Source: JANNAV01 sp031384695 | GTDB taxonomy: Bacteria; Pseudomonadota; Alphaproteobacteria; Rhodobacterales; Rhodobacteraceae | DNA: 11,094 nt | Assembly: GCA_031384695.1 (NCBI GenBank) | Contig: JANNAV010000117.1 | Span: forward strand, 1-11,094 | Direction: 5' to 3' | Part shown: positions 1-8,000 of the stretch, piece by piece | Layout: each line of letters begins with the position of its first letter | Position numbering within the stretch: the first letter of the stretch is position 1 | Program-made: the position numbers and the translations under genes | Notes under the pieces: model-generated | Databases searched by the model: none | Told to the model about the DNA's origin: nothing | What the model saw: the letters and a program-made list of their open reading frames with translations, nothing else

Positions 1-900
1 GTCTGGCACGGCATCATCCGCCGCAACCATGGTGTCACGCACTTCATCGTCGGCCGCGATCACGCGGGCCCCGGCAAAAACTCGGCCGGGCAGGATTTCT
101 ACGGCCCCTATGACGCGCAAACCCTGTTCAAAACCCACGAGGCCGAAATCGGCGTTACCATGGTTGATTTCAAGCACATGGTCTATGTGCAGGAAAAGGC
201 GCAATATTATCCTGCCAACGAAGTGCCCGAAGGCACCACCGTGCTGGATATCTCGGGCACCGAACTGCGCCGCCGCCTGCGCGAGGGCATCGACATTCCG
301 GCATGGTTCTCTTTCCCCGAAGTGGTGCAGCAACTGCGCAGAACCTCGCCCGCGCGCGACAAGCAGGGCTTTACCGTCTTCTTCACCGGCCTGTCCGGCT
401 CGGGCAAATCCACCATCGCCAACGCGCTGATGGTGAAACTGATGGAGATGGGCGGCCGCCCCGTCACCCTGCTCGACGGCGATCTGGTGCGCAAACACCT
501 CTCCTCGGAACTGGGTTTCTCCAAAGAGCACCGCGATATCAACATCAAGCGGATCGGTTATGTCGCGTCCGAGATCACCAAGAACGGCGGCATCGCCATC
601 TGTGCGCCTATCGCCCCCTACACCGCCACCCGCCGCGCCGTGCGCGAAATGGTGGAAAGCTACGGTGCCTTCCTCGAAGTACACGTCGCAACCTCGGTGG
701 AAGAATGCGAGCGCCGAGACCGCAAGGGCCTCTACAAGCTGGCACGCGAAGGCAAGATCAAGGAATTTACCGGCATATCAGACCCTTACGAAATGCCCGA
801 AAAGCCCGAACTGCGCCTTGAAACCGAGAATACCGAAGTGGATCATTGCGCCCATCAGGTGATCCTCAAGCTGGAGCAGATGGGCCTGATCAAGGGCTGA
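1..900 (+). CDS. sat/cysC: Bifunctional sulfate adenylyltransferase / adenylylsulfate kinase, 3' part (5' end outside window)
   Basis: Frame 1 is open from the first base to TGA at 898-900, giving 299 residues. It is the C-terminal half of a fused enzyme making APS from sulfate and ATP (ATP sulfurylase) and then PAPS (APS kinase), for cytoplasmic assimilatory sulfate activation. Residues about 1-110 are the end of the sulfurylase domain, with the nucleotide-binding GRDHAGPG motif at 18-25 and the downstream MVYVQEKAQYYP segment. Residues about 120-299 are a complete APS kinase: P-loop GLSGSGKST at 130-138, then LDGD, the ICAPIAPY segment and DPYEMPEKPEL. No key residue is missing and there is no frameshift. 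Family members are about 570 residues, so about 270 lie upstream. The ATG at 160 is internal and is not the start. A terminator-like hairpin follows at 921-959, so this appears to be the last gene of its transcript. Confidence 0.96.
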   Translation, partial: VWHGIIRRNHGVTHFIVGRDHAGPGKNSAGQDFYGPYDAQTLFKTHEAEIGVTMVDFKHMVYVQEKAQYYPANEVPEGTTVLDISGTELRRRLREGIDIPAWFSFPEVVQQLRRTSPARDKQGFTVFFTGLSGSGKSTIANALMVKLMEMGGRPVTLLDGDLVRKHLSSELGFSKEHRDINIKRIGYVASEITKNGGIAICAPIAPYTATRRAVREMVESYGAFLEVHVATSVEECERRDRKGLYKLAREGKIKEFTGISDPYEMPEKPELRLETENTEVDHCAHQVILKLEQMGLIKG

Positions 901-920
901 TCTAATCCGGCTTGCAAGAC

Positions 921-959
921 AAGCTGCGCGCACCCATGGTGTCGCGCGGCTTTTCGTTT
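921..959 (+). terminator. Intrinsic terminator after sat/cysC
   Basis: Bases 921-934 pair with 938-952 to give a 14-bp GC-rich stem. The stem has one bulged base (T942), one G-T wobble (925/948) and a three-base loop at 935-937. A T-rich tail (TTTTCGTTT, 951-959) follows directly. It lies 20 bases after the sat/cysC stop, the expected place and form for a Rho-independent terminator. It also shows that the long upstream extension of the next open frame (from 912) would start translation inside the hairpin, which favours the ATG at 993. Confidence 0.75.
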
Positions 960-992
960 GGGCATCATGGATACCCGACAAGGACACCCTCG

Positions 993-1499
993 ATGATCAC
1001 CCGCCAGCACCTCAAAGGCGATGCCGCCAGCACCGCGATCTACTCGCCCTGCGAGGCCTATCGCTACAGCCTCAAGCGCATCTGGAACTCTGCCGCTCCG
1101 CGCGCGCTGTTCGTGATGCTCAACCCCTCCACCGCCACCGAACTGCAAAACGATCCAACGGTGGAACGGTGCGAACGCCGCGCCCGCGCGCTTGGCTTCG
1201 GCGCCTTTACGGTCACCAACATCTTCGCCTACCGCGCCACCGATCCACAGATCATGCGCCAGCAGCCCGATCCCATCGGCCCCGCCAACGACAGCGCTAT
1301 CCTGAACGCCGCCGCTACCGCCGATCAGATCATCTGCGGCTGGGGCAGCCACGGCGCGCATCTGGGCCGCGCCGCGCAGGTTGCTTTCCTGCTCCGCACC
1401 GCTGATCGCCCGCTGTTCCATCTTGGTCTCACCCGGTCAGGCCAGCCCAAACACCCACTTTACATCAGCTATTCCGTCCGGCCAACGCTTTGGCCCTGA
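993..1499 (+). CDS. DUF1643 domain-containing protein
   Basis: The gene encodes 168 residues from ATG 993. This start is preferred because AAGGA (980-984) lies 8 bases upstream and the family begins with a conserved MITR..KGDA..STA.YSPCE.YRY pattern exactly here. The longer frame from 912 crosses the terminator hairpin. Recognisable family blocks are FVMLNPSTATE, NDPTVERCERRAR, LGFGAFTVTNIFAYRATDP, then GPANDSAI, the GWGSHGAHLGR block, and LGLTRSGQPKHPLY near the C-terminus. The length is usual for the family and no membrane segment or signal peptide is seen. DUF1643 has no established biochemical role, so none is assigned. It follows sat/cysC on the same strand but is separated from it by the hairpin at 921-959. 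It converges on the RTX gene, with 6 bases between the stops. Confidence 0.9.
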   Translation: MITRQHLKGDAASTAIYSPCEAYRYSLKRIWNSAAPRALFVMLNPSTATELQNDPTVERCERRARALGFGAFTVTNIFAYRATDPQIMRQQPDPIGPANDSAILNAAATADQIICGWGSHGAHLGRAAQVAFLLRTADRPLFHLGLTRSGQPKHPLYISYSVRPTLWP

Positions 1500-1505
1500 T
1501 CGCCC

Positions 1506-2639
1506 CTACGCCGCGCGCAGCGCGATAGCCCTCAGATCCACATCGGCGCCATTGGCAAAACTCGCAACCGGCACGCCGTCGATCATCAGCGTCGCCGCCC
1601 CCGTGCCGTCGGGCTGGTCCAGCGTCAACACCGGGTCAGGGTGCAGCGCGGCATCATAAAGCACCACCAACTGATCCTCTGCCGGATCAAAATCGGTGAT
1701 CTGCGCCGGATCGCCGCCCGTGCCAAAGTCGCGCAGCGCGAACTGGTCCGCCCCTTCGCCGCCACTGCCATAATCGCCCGCCCCCACCATCAATGCATCG
1801 TCACCCGCGCCGCCATTCAGAAAATCCACCTCCTCATCGTCGCCATCCGCTGATTGGCCCCAGATGGTGTCGCGGCCTTCACCGCCATCCAATGCGTCTG
1901 CACCAGCACCCCCGACCACCAGATCATCGCCGATGCCGCCGCTTACCGCATCATCGCCAGCACCACCCGCAAGACTGTCCTGCCCCTCGCCGCCCGTCAG
2001 GGTATCGGCACCGGCTTCGCCCAGCAGTTTGTCGTCGCCCGAATGGCCATAAAGCCTATCCGCGCCCGCGCCGCCCGTCGCCAGATCGTCGCCATCCTCG
2101 CCATGCATCACATCATCGCCAAGCCCGCCCGAAAGGCTGTCATCGCCATTGCCGCCGTGCAGATAGTCCTCGCCCGCCCCGCCATCTATGGCGTCATCGC
2201 CGTCGCGCCCGCCCAAAAGATCACCGCCCGCACCGCCCGTCACCTGATCATCGCCGCCATGACCCGTCAGGATGTCATCCGCCCCGCCGCCACTCAGAGT
2301 TTCATCCGCATCAACCGGGTCTGCCAGATCATCCGATACCGGCATCCCGTCATCCTCCGTCGCCGGTGGGACAGCGTCCGTCACCGGCACATCAGGCTCG
2401 TCCAGCAGGTCATGATAGGCGGGCGATGCGTCCTCGGCCTCATCAGCCTCGGGATCGTCCCTCTCCGGGGCAGGGGTGCTGCCAATCATCGTCTCGGCCA
2501 TGATGCCCGCAACCAATGCGCCAAACAAACCCAGGATACCCAGCACGGCAACTTCCCCCGAACGCTTTGCAGCCCCCCGAACCCGGCGCCGCGTTAACCA
2601 TGATTTCCGCCAACCCACTGCCATTGCAGAAGATTTCAT
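1506..2639 (-). CDS. RTX-type calcium-binding repeat protein with N-terminal membrane anchor
   Basis: The protein has 377 residues. A basic N-terminus (residues 1-28, rich in R/K) precedes one hydrophobic segment at about 30-47, then an acidic, proline-rich linker at 55-112 (many D/E). From about 115 to 260 come roughly sixteen nonapeptide repeats of the GGxGxDxLx type, the Ca2+-binding beta-roll of RTX proteins, with further GGAGDD/GGEGAD copies to about 298. The last 80 residues (FALRDFGTGG, ITDFDPAEDQL and so on) resemble the C-terminal cap of proteins ending in such repeats. The inference is a Ca2+-folded domain outside the cytoplasm, tethered by the single segment. The ATG at 2637-2639 has only a weak AGGG (2646-2649) 6 bases upstream; M6 is a possible alternative start. 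No type I secretion genes are nearby. The specific function is unknown. Confidence 0.85.
   Translation of the reverse strand: MKSSAMAVGWRKSWLTRRRVRGAAKRSGEVAVLGILGLFGALVAGIMAETMIGSTPAPERDDPEADEAEDASPAYHDLLDEPDVPVTDAVPPATEDDGMPVSDDLADPVDADETLSGGGADDILTGHGGDDQVTGGAGGDLLGGRDGDDAIDGGAGEDYLHGGNGDDSLSGGLGDDVMHGEDGDDLATGGAGADRLYGHSGDDKLLGEAGADTLTGGEGQDSLAGGAGDDAVSGGIGDDLVVGGAGADALDGGEGRDTIWGQSADGDDEEVDFLNGGAGDDALMVGAGDYGSGGEGADQFALRDFGTGGDPAQITDFDPAEDQLVVLYDAALHPDPVLTLDQPDGTGAATLMIDGVPVASFANGADVDLRAIALRAA
1797..2297 (-). repeat. RTX nonapeptide repeat block (27-bp period)
   Basis: This region codes for residues about 115-281 of the RTX protein. The 9-residue Gly/Asp repeat appears in DNA as a degenerate 27-bp periodicity (cCGCCcGCaCCGCC-like blocks on the + strand). 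The copies differ at wobble positions, so this is an old, protein-selected repeat and not a recent exact tandem expansion. It also keeps other frames open, producing spurious Arg/Pro/His-rich open frames on the + strand. Confidence 0.85.
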
Positions 2640-2751
2640 GTATTACCCTAGCACAAATTCCGCCCCGCTGCCAGCAGACAGCCGCCCGCTTGGGGGGCAT
2701 TGTGCAACTCTGGTAAACACTTTCCACCCGGCGTTCCCCGCGTATTTCCGC

Positions 2752-2780
2752 TTCCCTTCCGCGCCGATTTCTCCTATACG
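2752..2780 (+). promoter_or_regulatory. Possible rpsO promoter
   Basis: A TATACG hexamer (2775-2780) lies 17 bases after TTCCCT (2752-2757), about 86 bases before the rpsO start. The -10 is plausible for a sigma70-type promoter, but the -35 is weak. The leader of roughly 80 bases would be long enough for an S15 autoregulatory structure, although I could not identify one. The rest of the 2640-2866 spacer between the divergent RTX and rpsO genes shows no open frame I believe. Confidence 0.35.
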
Positions 2781-2866
2781 CCCGCATCCGCTGGTGACAG
2801 TGGTTGCAATGGCTTTGCTGGACGACATCCCGGCTTGTGCCCCAACCCTCTTAACAGGAGATCCCG

Positions 2867-3136
2867 ATGTCGATCACCGTCGAAGAAAAAACCCGCCTGA
2901 TCACTGAATTTGCCACCAAGGAACACGACACCGGCTCGCCGGAAGTGCAGGTGGCGATCCTGTCGTCACGCATCGCCACCCTGACCGAGCATTTCAAGTC
3001 GCACAAGAATGACAACCATTCGCGTCGCGGCCTGCTGATGCAGGTGGCCCAGCGCCGCAAGCTGCTGGACTATCTGAAAAGCAAGGATGTCGCCCGCTAC
3101 CAGACCCTGATCACCCGTCTGGGCCTGCGCCGCTAA
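2867..3136 (+). CDS. rpsO: 30S ribosomal protein S15
   Basis: The protein has 89 residues, exactly the usual length. S15 is a primary binder of 16S rRNA in the central domain of the small subunit and contributes to the bridge with the large subunit. Family signatures are present: TGSPEVQVAILSSRI near the N-terminus, HKNDNHSRRGL in the middle and the RRKLLDYLK block before the basic C-terminus ending LGLRR. The ATG at 2867 follows AGGAG (2856-2860) at a 6-base spacing, a strong ribosome binding site. It is divergent from the RTX gene. A hairpin closes the transcript at 3158-3185, and the usual partner pnp is not next to it; a cyclase gene follows instead. Confidence 0.98.
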   Translation: MSITVEEKTRLITEFATKEHDTGSPEVQVAILSSRIATLTEHFKSHKNDNHSRRGLLMQVAQRRKLLDYLKSKDVARYQTLITRLGLRR

Positions 3137-3157
3137 GCAAGACCAAAGGCTCACCAA

Positions 3158-3190
3158 AACGCCCGTGCCGCAAGGCGCGGGCGTTGTGCA
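3158..3190 (+). terminator. Terminator-like hairpin after rpsO
   Basis: AACGCCCG (3158-3165) pairs perfectly with CGGGCGTT (3178-3185). The stem continues through a wobble pair and GCC/GGC to a GCAA tetraloop (3170-3173), about 12 bp in all. It begins 21 bases after the rpsO stop. The following tail (GTGCATTTG) is only weakly T-rich, so termination may be partial and some read-through into the downstream cyclase gene is possible. No convincing separate promoter for that gene is visible in 3186-3240. Confidence 0.6.
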
Positions 3191-3240
3191 TTTGCACCAA
3201 CGGCCCGTCACGATAGCGTTGACAGCAAAGGCAGGCTAGC

Positions 3241-4998
3241 GTGCCCACCATGGAACCTGCCCGCCAGATTCGCCGCCTGTCCGCTATCCTTTTCGCGGAT
3301 ATCGTCGGCTATTCGCGGCTGATGGCTGCGGATGAGGCGGGCGCGCTCGCCGCCCTGAACCGCCACCGCGCGGCCGAGTTCAACCCGGCGGTCGCGGCCC
3401 ATAACGGCCGCATCGTCAAACTGATGGGCGACGGCGCGCTGGTGGAGTTTGCCAGCGTGGTGGACGCGGTGGATTGTGCGCTGGCGATCCAGTTGGCGGC
3501 GGCGGCGGGCGCCGGGCTGACCCTCAGGATCGGCGTCAACCTGGGCGACATCATCCTGCAGGGCGACGATATCTATGGCGACGGGGTGAATATCGCCGCA
3601 AGGCTTGAACCGCTGGCGGCACCTGGGGGCATCTGCGTGTCGTCGGTGGTGCATGAAAGCATCCGGGGCCGTGTGGACGCGGGTTTTGTCGATGGGGGCG
3701 AGGTCGAGGTCAAGAACATCGACCGGCCCGTGAAGATCTGGCGCTGGCATCCGGGGGCCGCGGCCGTGGTGGCAGTGCCAGCGCCTGCGCGCAAACCCGA
3801 GGGGCCTTCGGTCGCGGTGCTGGCGTTCGCCAACATGTCAGGCGACCCGGAACAGGAGTATTTCGCCGACGGCATCGCCGAGGATATCATCACCGACCTG
3901 TCCAAGGTGTCGGGCCTGACGGTGATCGCGCGCAATTCCAGCTTTGCCTATCGGGGCAGGTCCGTGGACCTGCGGGCTGTGGGGCGCGAATTGGGCGTGG
4001 CCTTCGTGCTGGAAGGCTCGGTGCGGCGCGCAGGCCAGCGGGTGCGGGTGACGGCGCAGTTGATCGACGCGGCCACCGGCATCCATCTGTGGGCCGACCG
4101 CTATGACGGCGATCTGGCGGATGTGTTTGCCGTGCAGGACGCGGTCACGCTGAAGATCGTGGAGGCGCTGAGGGTGCGGCTGACCCCGCGCGAAAGAGAA
4201 GCCATCACCAGCACCGGCACCACCAACCCGGAGGCGCATGACGCCTTGATGCGGATGCGCGGTCTCGTTCGGTCGATCGGCCTGAACCAGCAATCCTGGA
4301 CCCGGGGGGTGGAACATGGCATCCACGCCATCACCCTCGACCCGGCCTATGTGCAGGCCCTGGGGCTGCTGTCGACGGCCCAGTGGCTCGATTTTCTCAA
4401 CGGATGGTCGGGCGACGCGCCCGAGGTCGTTTCGGCGCGGGCGAATGCGCTGGCCGATCGGGCCATTGCCCTCGCCCCGGAGGACTCGGTTGCCAACGTC
4501 GCCGTGGCCATCGCCGCGCGCTTTCGCGGCGACTACGCCCTGGCCGAGCAGGCGGGCCGCAAGGCTGTATCGCTCAGCCCGGATTCCGCGCAGGCCCTTC
4601 TCACCCTTGGCGAAATCGCCTGCACCTCAGGCCATCCGCAGGATGCCATCCCGCTCTTTGAACGCGCGATCCGACTGGAGCCCGGCTGGTCGCACCAGCA
4701 CCTGCAGTTCCTTGGTCAGGCGCATTTCCTGATGCGCAACTTCGAAACTGCCGCCCTGGTGTTTCGCGAGCGGTTGTTTCTGTACAAGGAAACCGACATC
4801 GGCCGCGCCTGGCTTGCTGCGGCCCTTGGCCACCTGGGCGAGGTCGACGACGCCCGCACGGTCTGGGCCGACCTCATGGCGCTGAAACCCGATTTTCGCC
4901 TGGCGCCGCGCCTGGCACGATTCCACTACGTGCGCGCCGAAGACCCAGCTCTGGTGCTCGAAGGGCTGGTCAAGGCGGGGTTGCCTGCGGGGGCGTGA
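3241..4998 (+). CDS. Class III adenylate cyclase with TolB/FlgO-like domain and TPR repeats
   Basis: The protein has 585 residues and appears soluble, with no signal peptide or membrane segment. Residues about 10-170 are a class III nucleotide cyclase domain. Metal-binding aspartates are D20 (in LFADIVGYSRL) and D64 (in KLMGDGALVEF). The adenine-selecting pair is K60 and D114, and the transition-state residues are N117 and R121 (in GDGVNIAARLE). All key residues are present, so it should make cAMP from ATP. After a short Ala/Pro linker (173-188), residues about 190-325 match the TolB-N/FlgO-like region common in this family (SVAVLAFANMSGDPEQEYFA). Residues about 400-565 are helical TPR-like repeats, probably for protein contacts. 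The GTG start at 3241 is favoured over ATG 3250 because AAGGCAGG (3228-3235) is correctly spaced for it. The stop lies 4 bases from the stop of the opposing GAF cyclase. Confidence 0.93.
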   Translation: MPTMEPARQIRRLSAILFADIVGYSRLMAADEAGALAALNRHRAAEFNPAVAAHNGRIVKLMGDGALVEFASVVDAVDCALAIQLAAAAGAGLTLRIGVNLGDIILQGDDIYGDGVNIAARLEPLAAPGGICVSSVVHESIRGRVDAGFVDGGEVEVKNIDRPVKIWRWHPGAAAVVAVPAPARKPEGPSVAVLAFANMSGDPEQEYFADGIAEDIITDLSKVSGLTVIARNSSFAYRGRSVDLRAVGRELGVAFVLEGSVRRAGQRVRVTAQLIDAATGIHLWADRYDGDLADVFAVQDAVTLKIVEALRVRLTPREREAITSTGTTNPEAHDALMRMRGLVRSIGLNQQSWTRGVEHGIHAITLDPAYVQALGLLSTAQWLDFLNGWSGDAPEVVSARANALADRAIALAPEDSVANVAVAIAARFRGDYALAEQAGRKAVSLSPDSAQALLTLGEIACTSGHPQDAIPLFERAIRLEPGWSHQHLQFLGQAHFLMRNFETAALVFRERLFLYKETDIGRAWLAAALGHLGEVDDARTVWADLMALKPDFRLAPRLARFHYVRAEDPALVLEGLVKAGLPAGA

Positions 4999-5022
4999 CG
5001 CCTTACACCACCCCCGTCACGC
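4993..5022. other. Inverted repeat spanning both convergent stop codons
   Basis: GCGTGACG (4993-5000) and CGTCACGC (5015-5022) are perfect complements separated by 14 bases. The left arm contains the TGA of the upstream cyclase and the loop contains the TAA (complement of TTA, 5003-5005) of the GAF cyclase. On neither strand is it followed by a T-tract, so it is not a typical intrinsic terminator. It may protect 3' ends or limit collision of the converging transcripts, but it could also be chance in GC-rich DNA. Confidence 0.4.
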
Positions 5023-8000
5023 AAAACACCTCTACCGGTTCGCGGATGCCCTTGAAGCTGATCTCGCCGCGCGATTCCACCGTGAAATCATCCTCGACGG
5101 CCAGCCGCACGCGGGGGCTGATCAAAATTTCACCGTCCTGCGCCTCGTCGCACAGGCGCGAGGCAAGGTTGATGGCGGTGCCGGACGCGGTATAGTCGAA
5201 CCGCCCGCCCGACCCCACCATCCCCACCGTCGCATAGCCAAGCGACACCCCCAGCCCGAACCCCAGCCGGTGGCCCATCTTCTTCCACTTGCCGCACAAC
5301 TCGGCCATCCGCGCCCGCATCGCCATGGCAAGGCGCACCGCATCGCCCGCCGGGTCGTCGCAGGGCAGGGGATCGTTGAACAGCACCATGATGCCGTCGC
5401 CTACTCGGTGATCGACGCCCGCGCCGTGGCTGTTGATCAGGCGGCCCATTTCCTCGTGATAGGTCTGCAACACCTCGATGGTCTCCTCGGGCTCTGCGGT
5501 TTCGCAAAACGCGGTAAACCCCCGGATATCGCAAAACAGCACCCCCAGCAGCGCCCGGTGGCTCGACAGCATCTTTTCCGACCCCGAAGACACCACCGCA
5601 TCCGCCACCGCCGCCGGGAGGAACCGCTTCAACCGCCCCATCCGCTCGATCTCGCCCACCTGTTCCTGAACCCGGTCGCCCAGTTCTGCATTCAACGCCT
5701 CCAGCGCCTTGAACTGCCGCACGTTCTCGATGGCGATGACGGCATGCGAGGCAAAGATCTCCATCAGCGCCATCTGATCGGCGGTGAAGGGTGCGACCTC
5801 CTTCTTCCAAAGGATCAAGCAGCCGATACCGCCTTCGGGGCCAAGAAGCGGCACGAAGAGGTTGGTACGCAGGCCCTGACCGTCGACCACCAGCCGGAAC
5901 CGCACGTGCCCGGCGCGATACTGGTCGGTATCGGCCATGTCCGGCACATGGATGGTAATTCCTGCGAGGATGGCGCGGGCGCCGATGGAATCCTCGGGGT
6001 CCATCGGTACCTTGCCTTCGCGATAAAAGGCCAGGGTCTCGGCCATGGCCGCGCGATGCGCGACCATTCTTTGCGACGCATCCCCTCTGCGCCCCAGAAC
6101 AAGCGAAGCATACTGCGTGCCGCACAGACGCGTGGCGCTGTCGAGGATCGCCTCGAAGGTCGGCTGTTCGTCGTCGGGGGATTCCGAGATGACGCGAAGG
6201 ATATTCTTGGTCGCGGCCTCGCGCTCCAGCCGCGCCTGCAACTCGCGGAACTGGCGGACGTTCTCGATGGCGATGACGGCCTGGGCGGCAAAGGTTTCCA
6301 CGAGGGCGATCTCATCCTCGCTGAACGCCCGCACCTCGCGCCTATGCACATGCACCACTCCCAGCGCACCCCGCGCGTCGATCAGTGGGATAAACAGGAC
6401 AGTTCGCACTCCAAGGGTATCGGCCATGATCACATAAGATGGCTCGCCAGACAGGTATCCTTCGGATTGCAAAATGTCGTGCACCTGCATCTTGCGCTCA
6501 TCGCAGATCACTTGAGCCGAAATGTGCACGGTGGGGTCCATAACCAGGCCGGTGGCATTGAACTTGGCGATCATCGCATCATCATGGACGGCCGAGGACG
6601 ACGCCTTGTCGCGCCAGGCCGCCAGTGTCATGCGCGGGTCGTCCCGCCGCCCAAGCAGCAAAGCCGAGGTATCGGCCCCGCACAGCCAGATCGCATTGCC
6701 GAGGATGGCATCGAACACCGGGCGGTCGTCGTCGGGGTTGCGGCTGATAACCTCCAATATCTCCCGCGTCGCCGCCTCCCGCGCCAACCGGTCTTGCAAC
6801 TCGCGGAACTGGCGAACGTTTTCGATGGCGATGACGGCTTGGGCGGCGAAGGTTTCGACAAGGGCGATGTCGGCGTCGTCGAACGGATCGACTTCGCGGC
6901 GGCTGAGGGTAATGGCACCGAAGCCCACACCATCGCGCACCAGCGGCACCGAAAGGTCGGTGTGCAGGCCGTCTTCGTCCACCAGCCGAACATAGGTCGG
7001 GTGGCCGCTGCGATATTCGTCGGTCAGTGCCAGATCAGGCATGTGCAGGGTGCGCGCCGCGCGGATGGACCGGGCGACGGGCCCGGGCGGCGGGTCCATC
7101 GGCCAGCTATCTCCGGTCAAATGCGTTTGCAGAGTTTCGCCGTACGCCGCCGCCATGACAAGATGTGTCCCGGCGGCGTTGACCAGCATGAGACCGGCAA
7201 TCGGCGCCTTGCACAGGCGTGCCGCGTTGCGCAGGATGACATCGAACACCGGGCCATCGTTTTCGCGGCTTTGGCTGATGACTTCCAGGATAGCCGCCAA
7301 GGCCTTCTCCCGCTCCAGCCGGGTCTGCAACTCGCGGAACTGCCGCACGTTCTCGATGGCGATGACGGCCTGGGCCGCAAAGGTTTCAACCAGAGCGATC
7401 TGATCGGCTGTGAAGGGGGCCACCTCGCGGCGGGTAAGCACAATTGCCCCGATGCCCACACCGCCGCTGATCAGCGGAACCGACACGCGCGAGCGGATGC
7501 CCTCGACGTCCACCAGCATGCGCATGTCCCCGATGCCGTTCAGGTAATGCGTCGTCTGCGCAAGGTCGTCTTCCGGAACGGTCTGCGCCCGATAGATCGC
7601 GCGGCCAACCCCGGTGATGCTTTCGGGTTCGGCAAAGATTTCAAAGACGTTGCCCAGTTCGATCTGTCGCAGGCTCAGGCCGTGATAGCCCGCCAGCACG
7701 AATGAGCGTTGCGCCTTTGCGGCCAGCAGCAACCATGCCATTTGGGCGTTGCACAACCTTGCCGCATTGCGCACGATCACATCGAACACTGGCGCGTCGT
7801 CATCACGGCTCCGGCTGATAACCTCAAGGATATCCCGCGTCGCCGCCTCGCGCTCCAGCCGCACCTGCAACTCGCGGAACTGGCGGACATTCTCGATGGC
7901 GATCACGGCCTGGGCGGCAAAGGTTTCAACAAGGGCGATCTCGTCGGGGGTAAAGGGCTGCACTTCGCGCCGGTAGATCGTAATGCAACTGACTGTCCTG

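Noticed and set aside
29..821. Overlapping open frames at 29-430, 303-821 and 560-862, and antisense 207-548.
   Set aside because: They are shadows of the sat/cysC frame, which carries all recognisable motifs. The alternatives are Arg/Pro-rich with no domain.
1793..2597. Open frames of about 240 codons on the + strand (1793-2503 and 1854-2597).
   Set aside because: They are opposite the 27-bp RTX repeats and translate to Arg/Pro/His-rich or Ala/Ile-rich low-complexity sequence. The minus strand gives clear Ca2+-binding nonapeptides.
2443..2907. Small open frames in the RTX-rpsO spacer (2443-2787, 2476-2907, 2643-2828, 2700-2900).
   Set aside because: They overlap the RTX 5' end or the rpsO start, have no good ribosome binding site, and show compositions typical of chance frames in GC-rich DNA.
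3219..3247. A perfect TTGACA hexamer (3219-3224) as the -35 of a promoter for the TPR cyclase.
   Set aside because: At 16-18 bases downstream there is no -10-like hexamer, and that position would already fall on the start codon.
5270..7705. An 811-codon open frame on the + strand, antisense to the GAF array (also 8153-9046).
   Set aside because: It is the mirror of the GAF repeats. The same low-complexity pattern (QLAELADVLDGDDGLGGKGF type) recurs once per module, because GC-rich conserved linker DNA lacks stops in that frame. It has no good start site and no recognisable domain, whereas the opposite strand is an intact GAF/cyclase protein.
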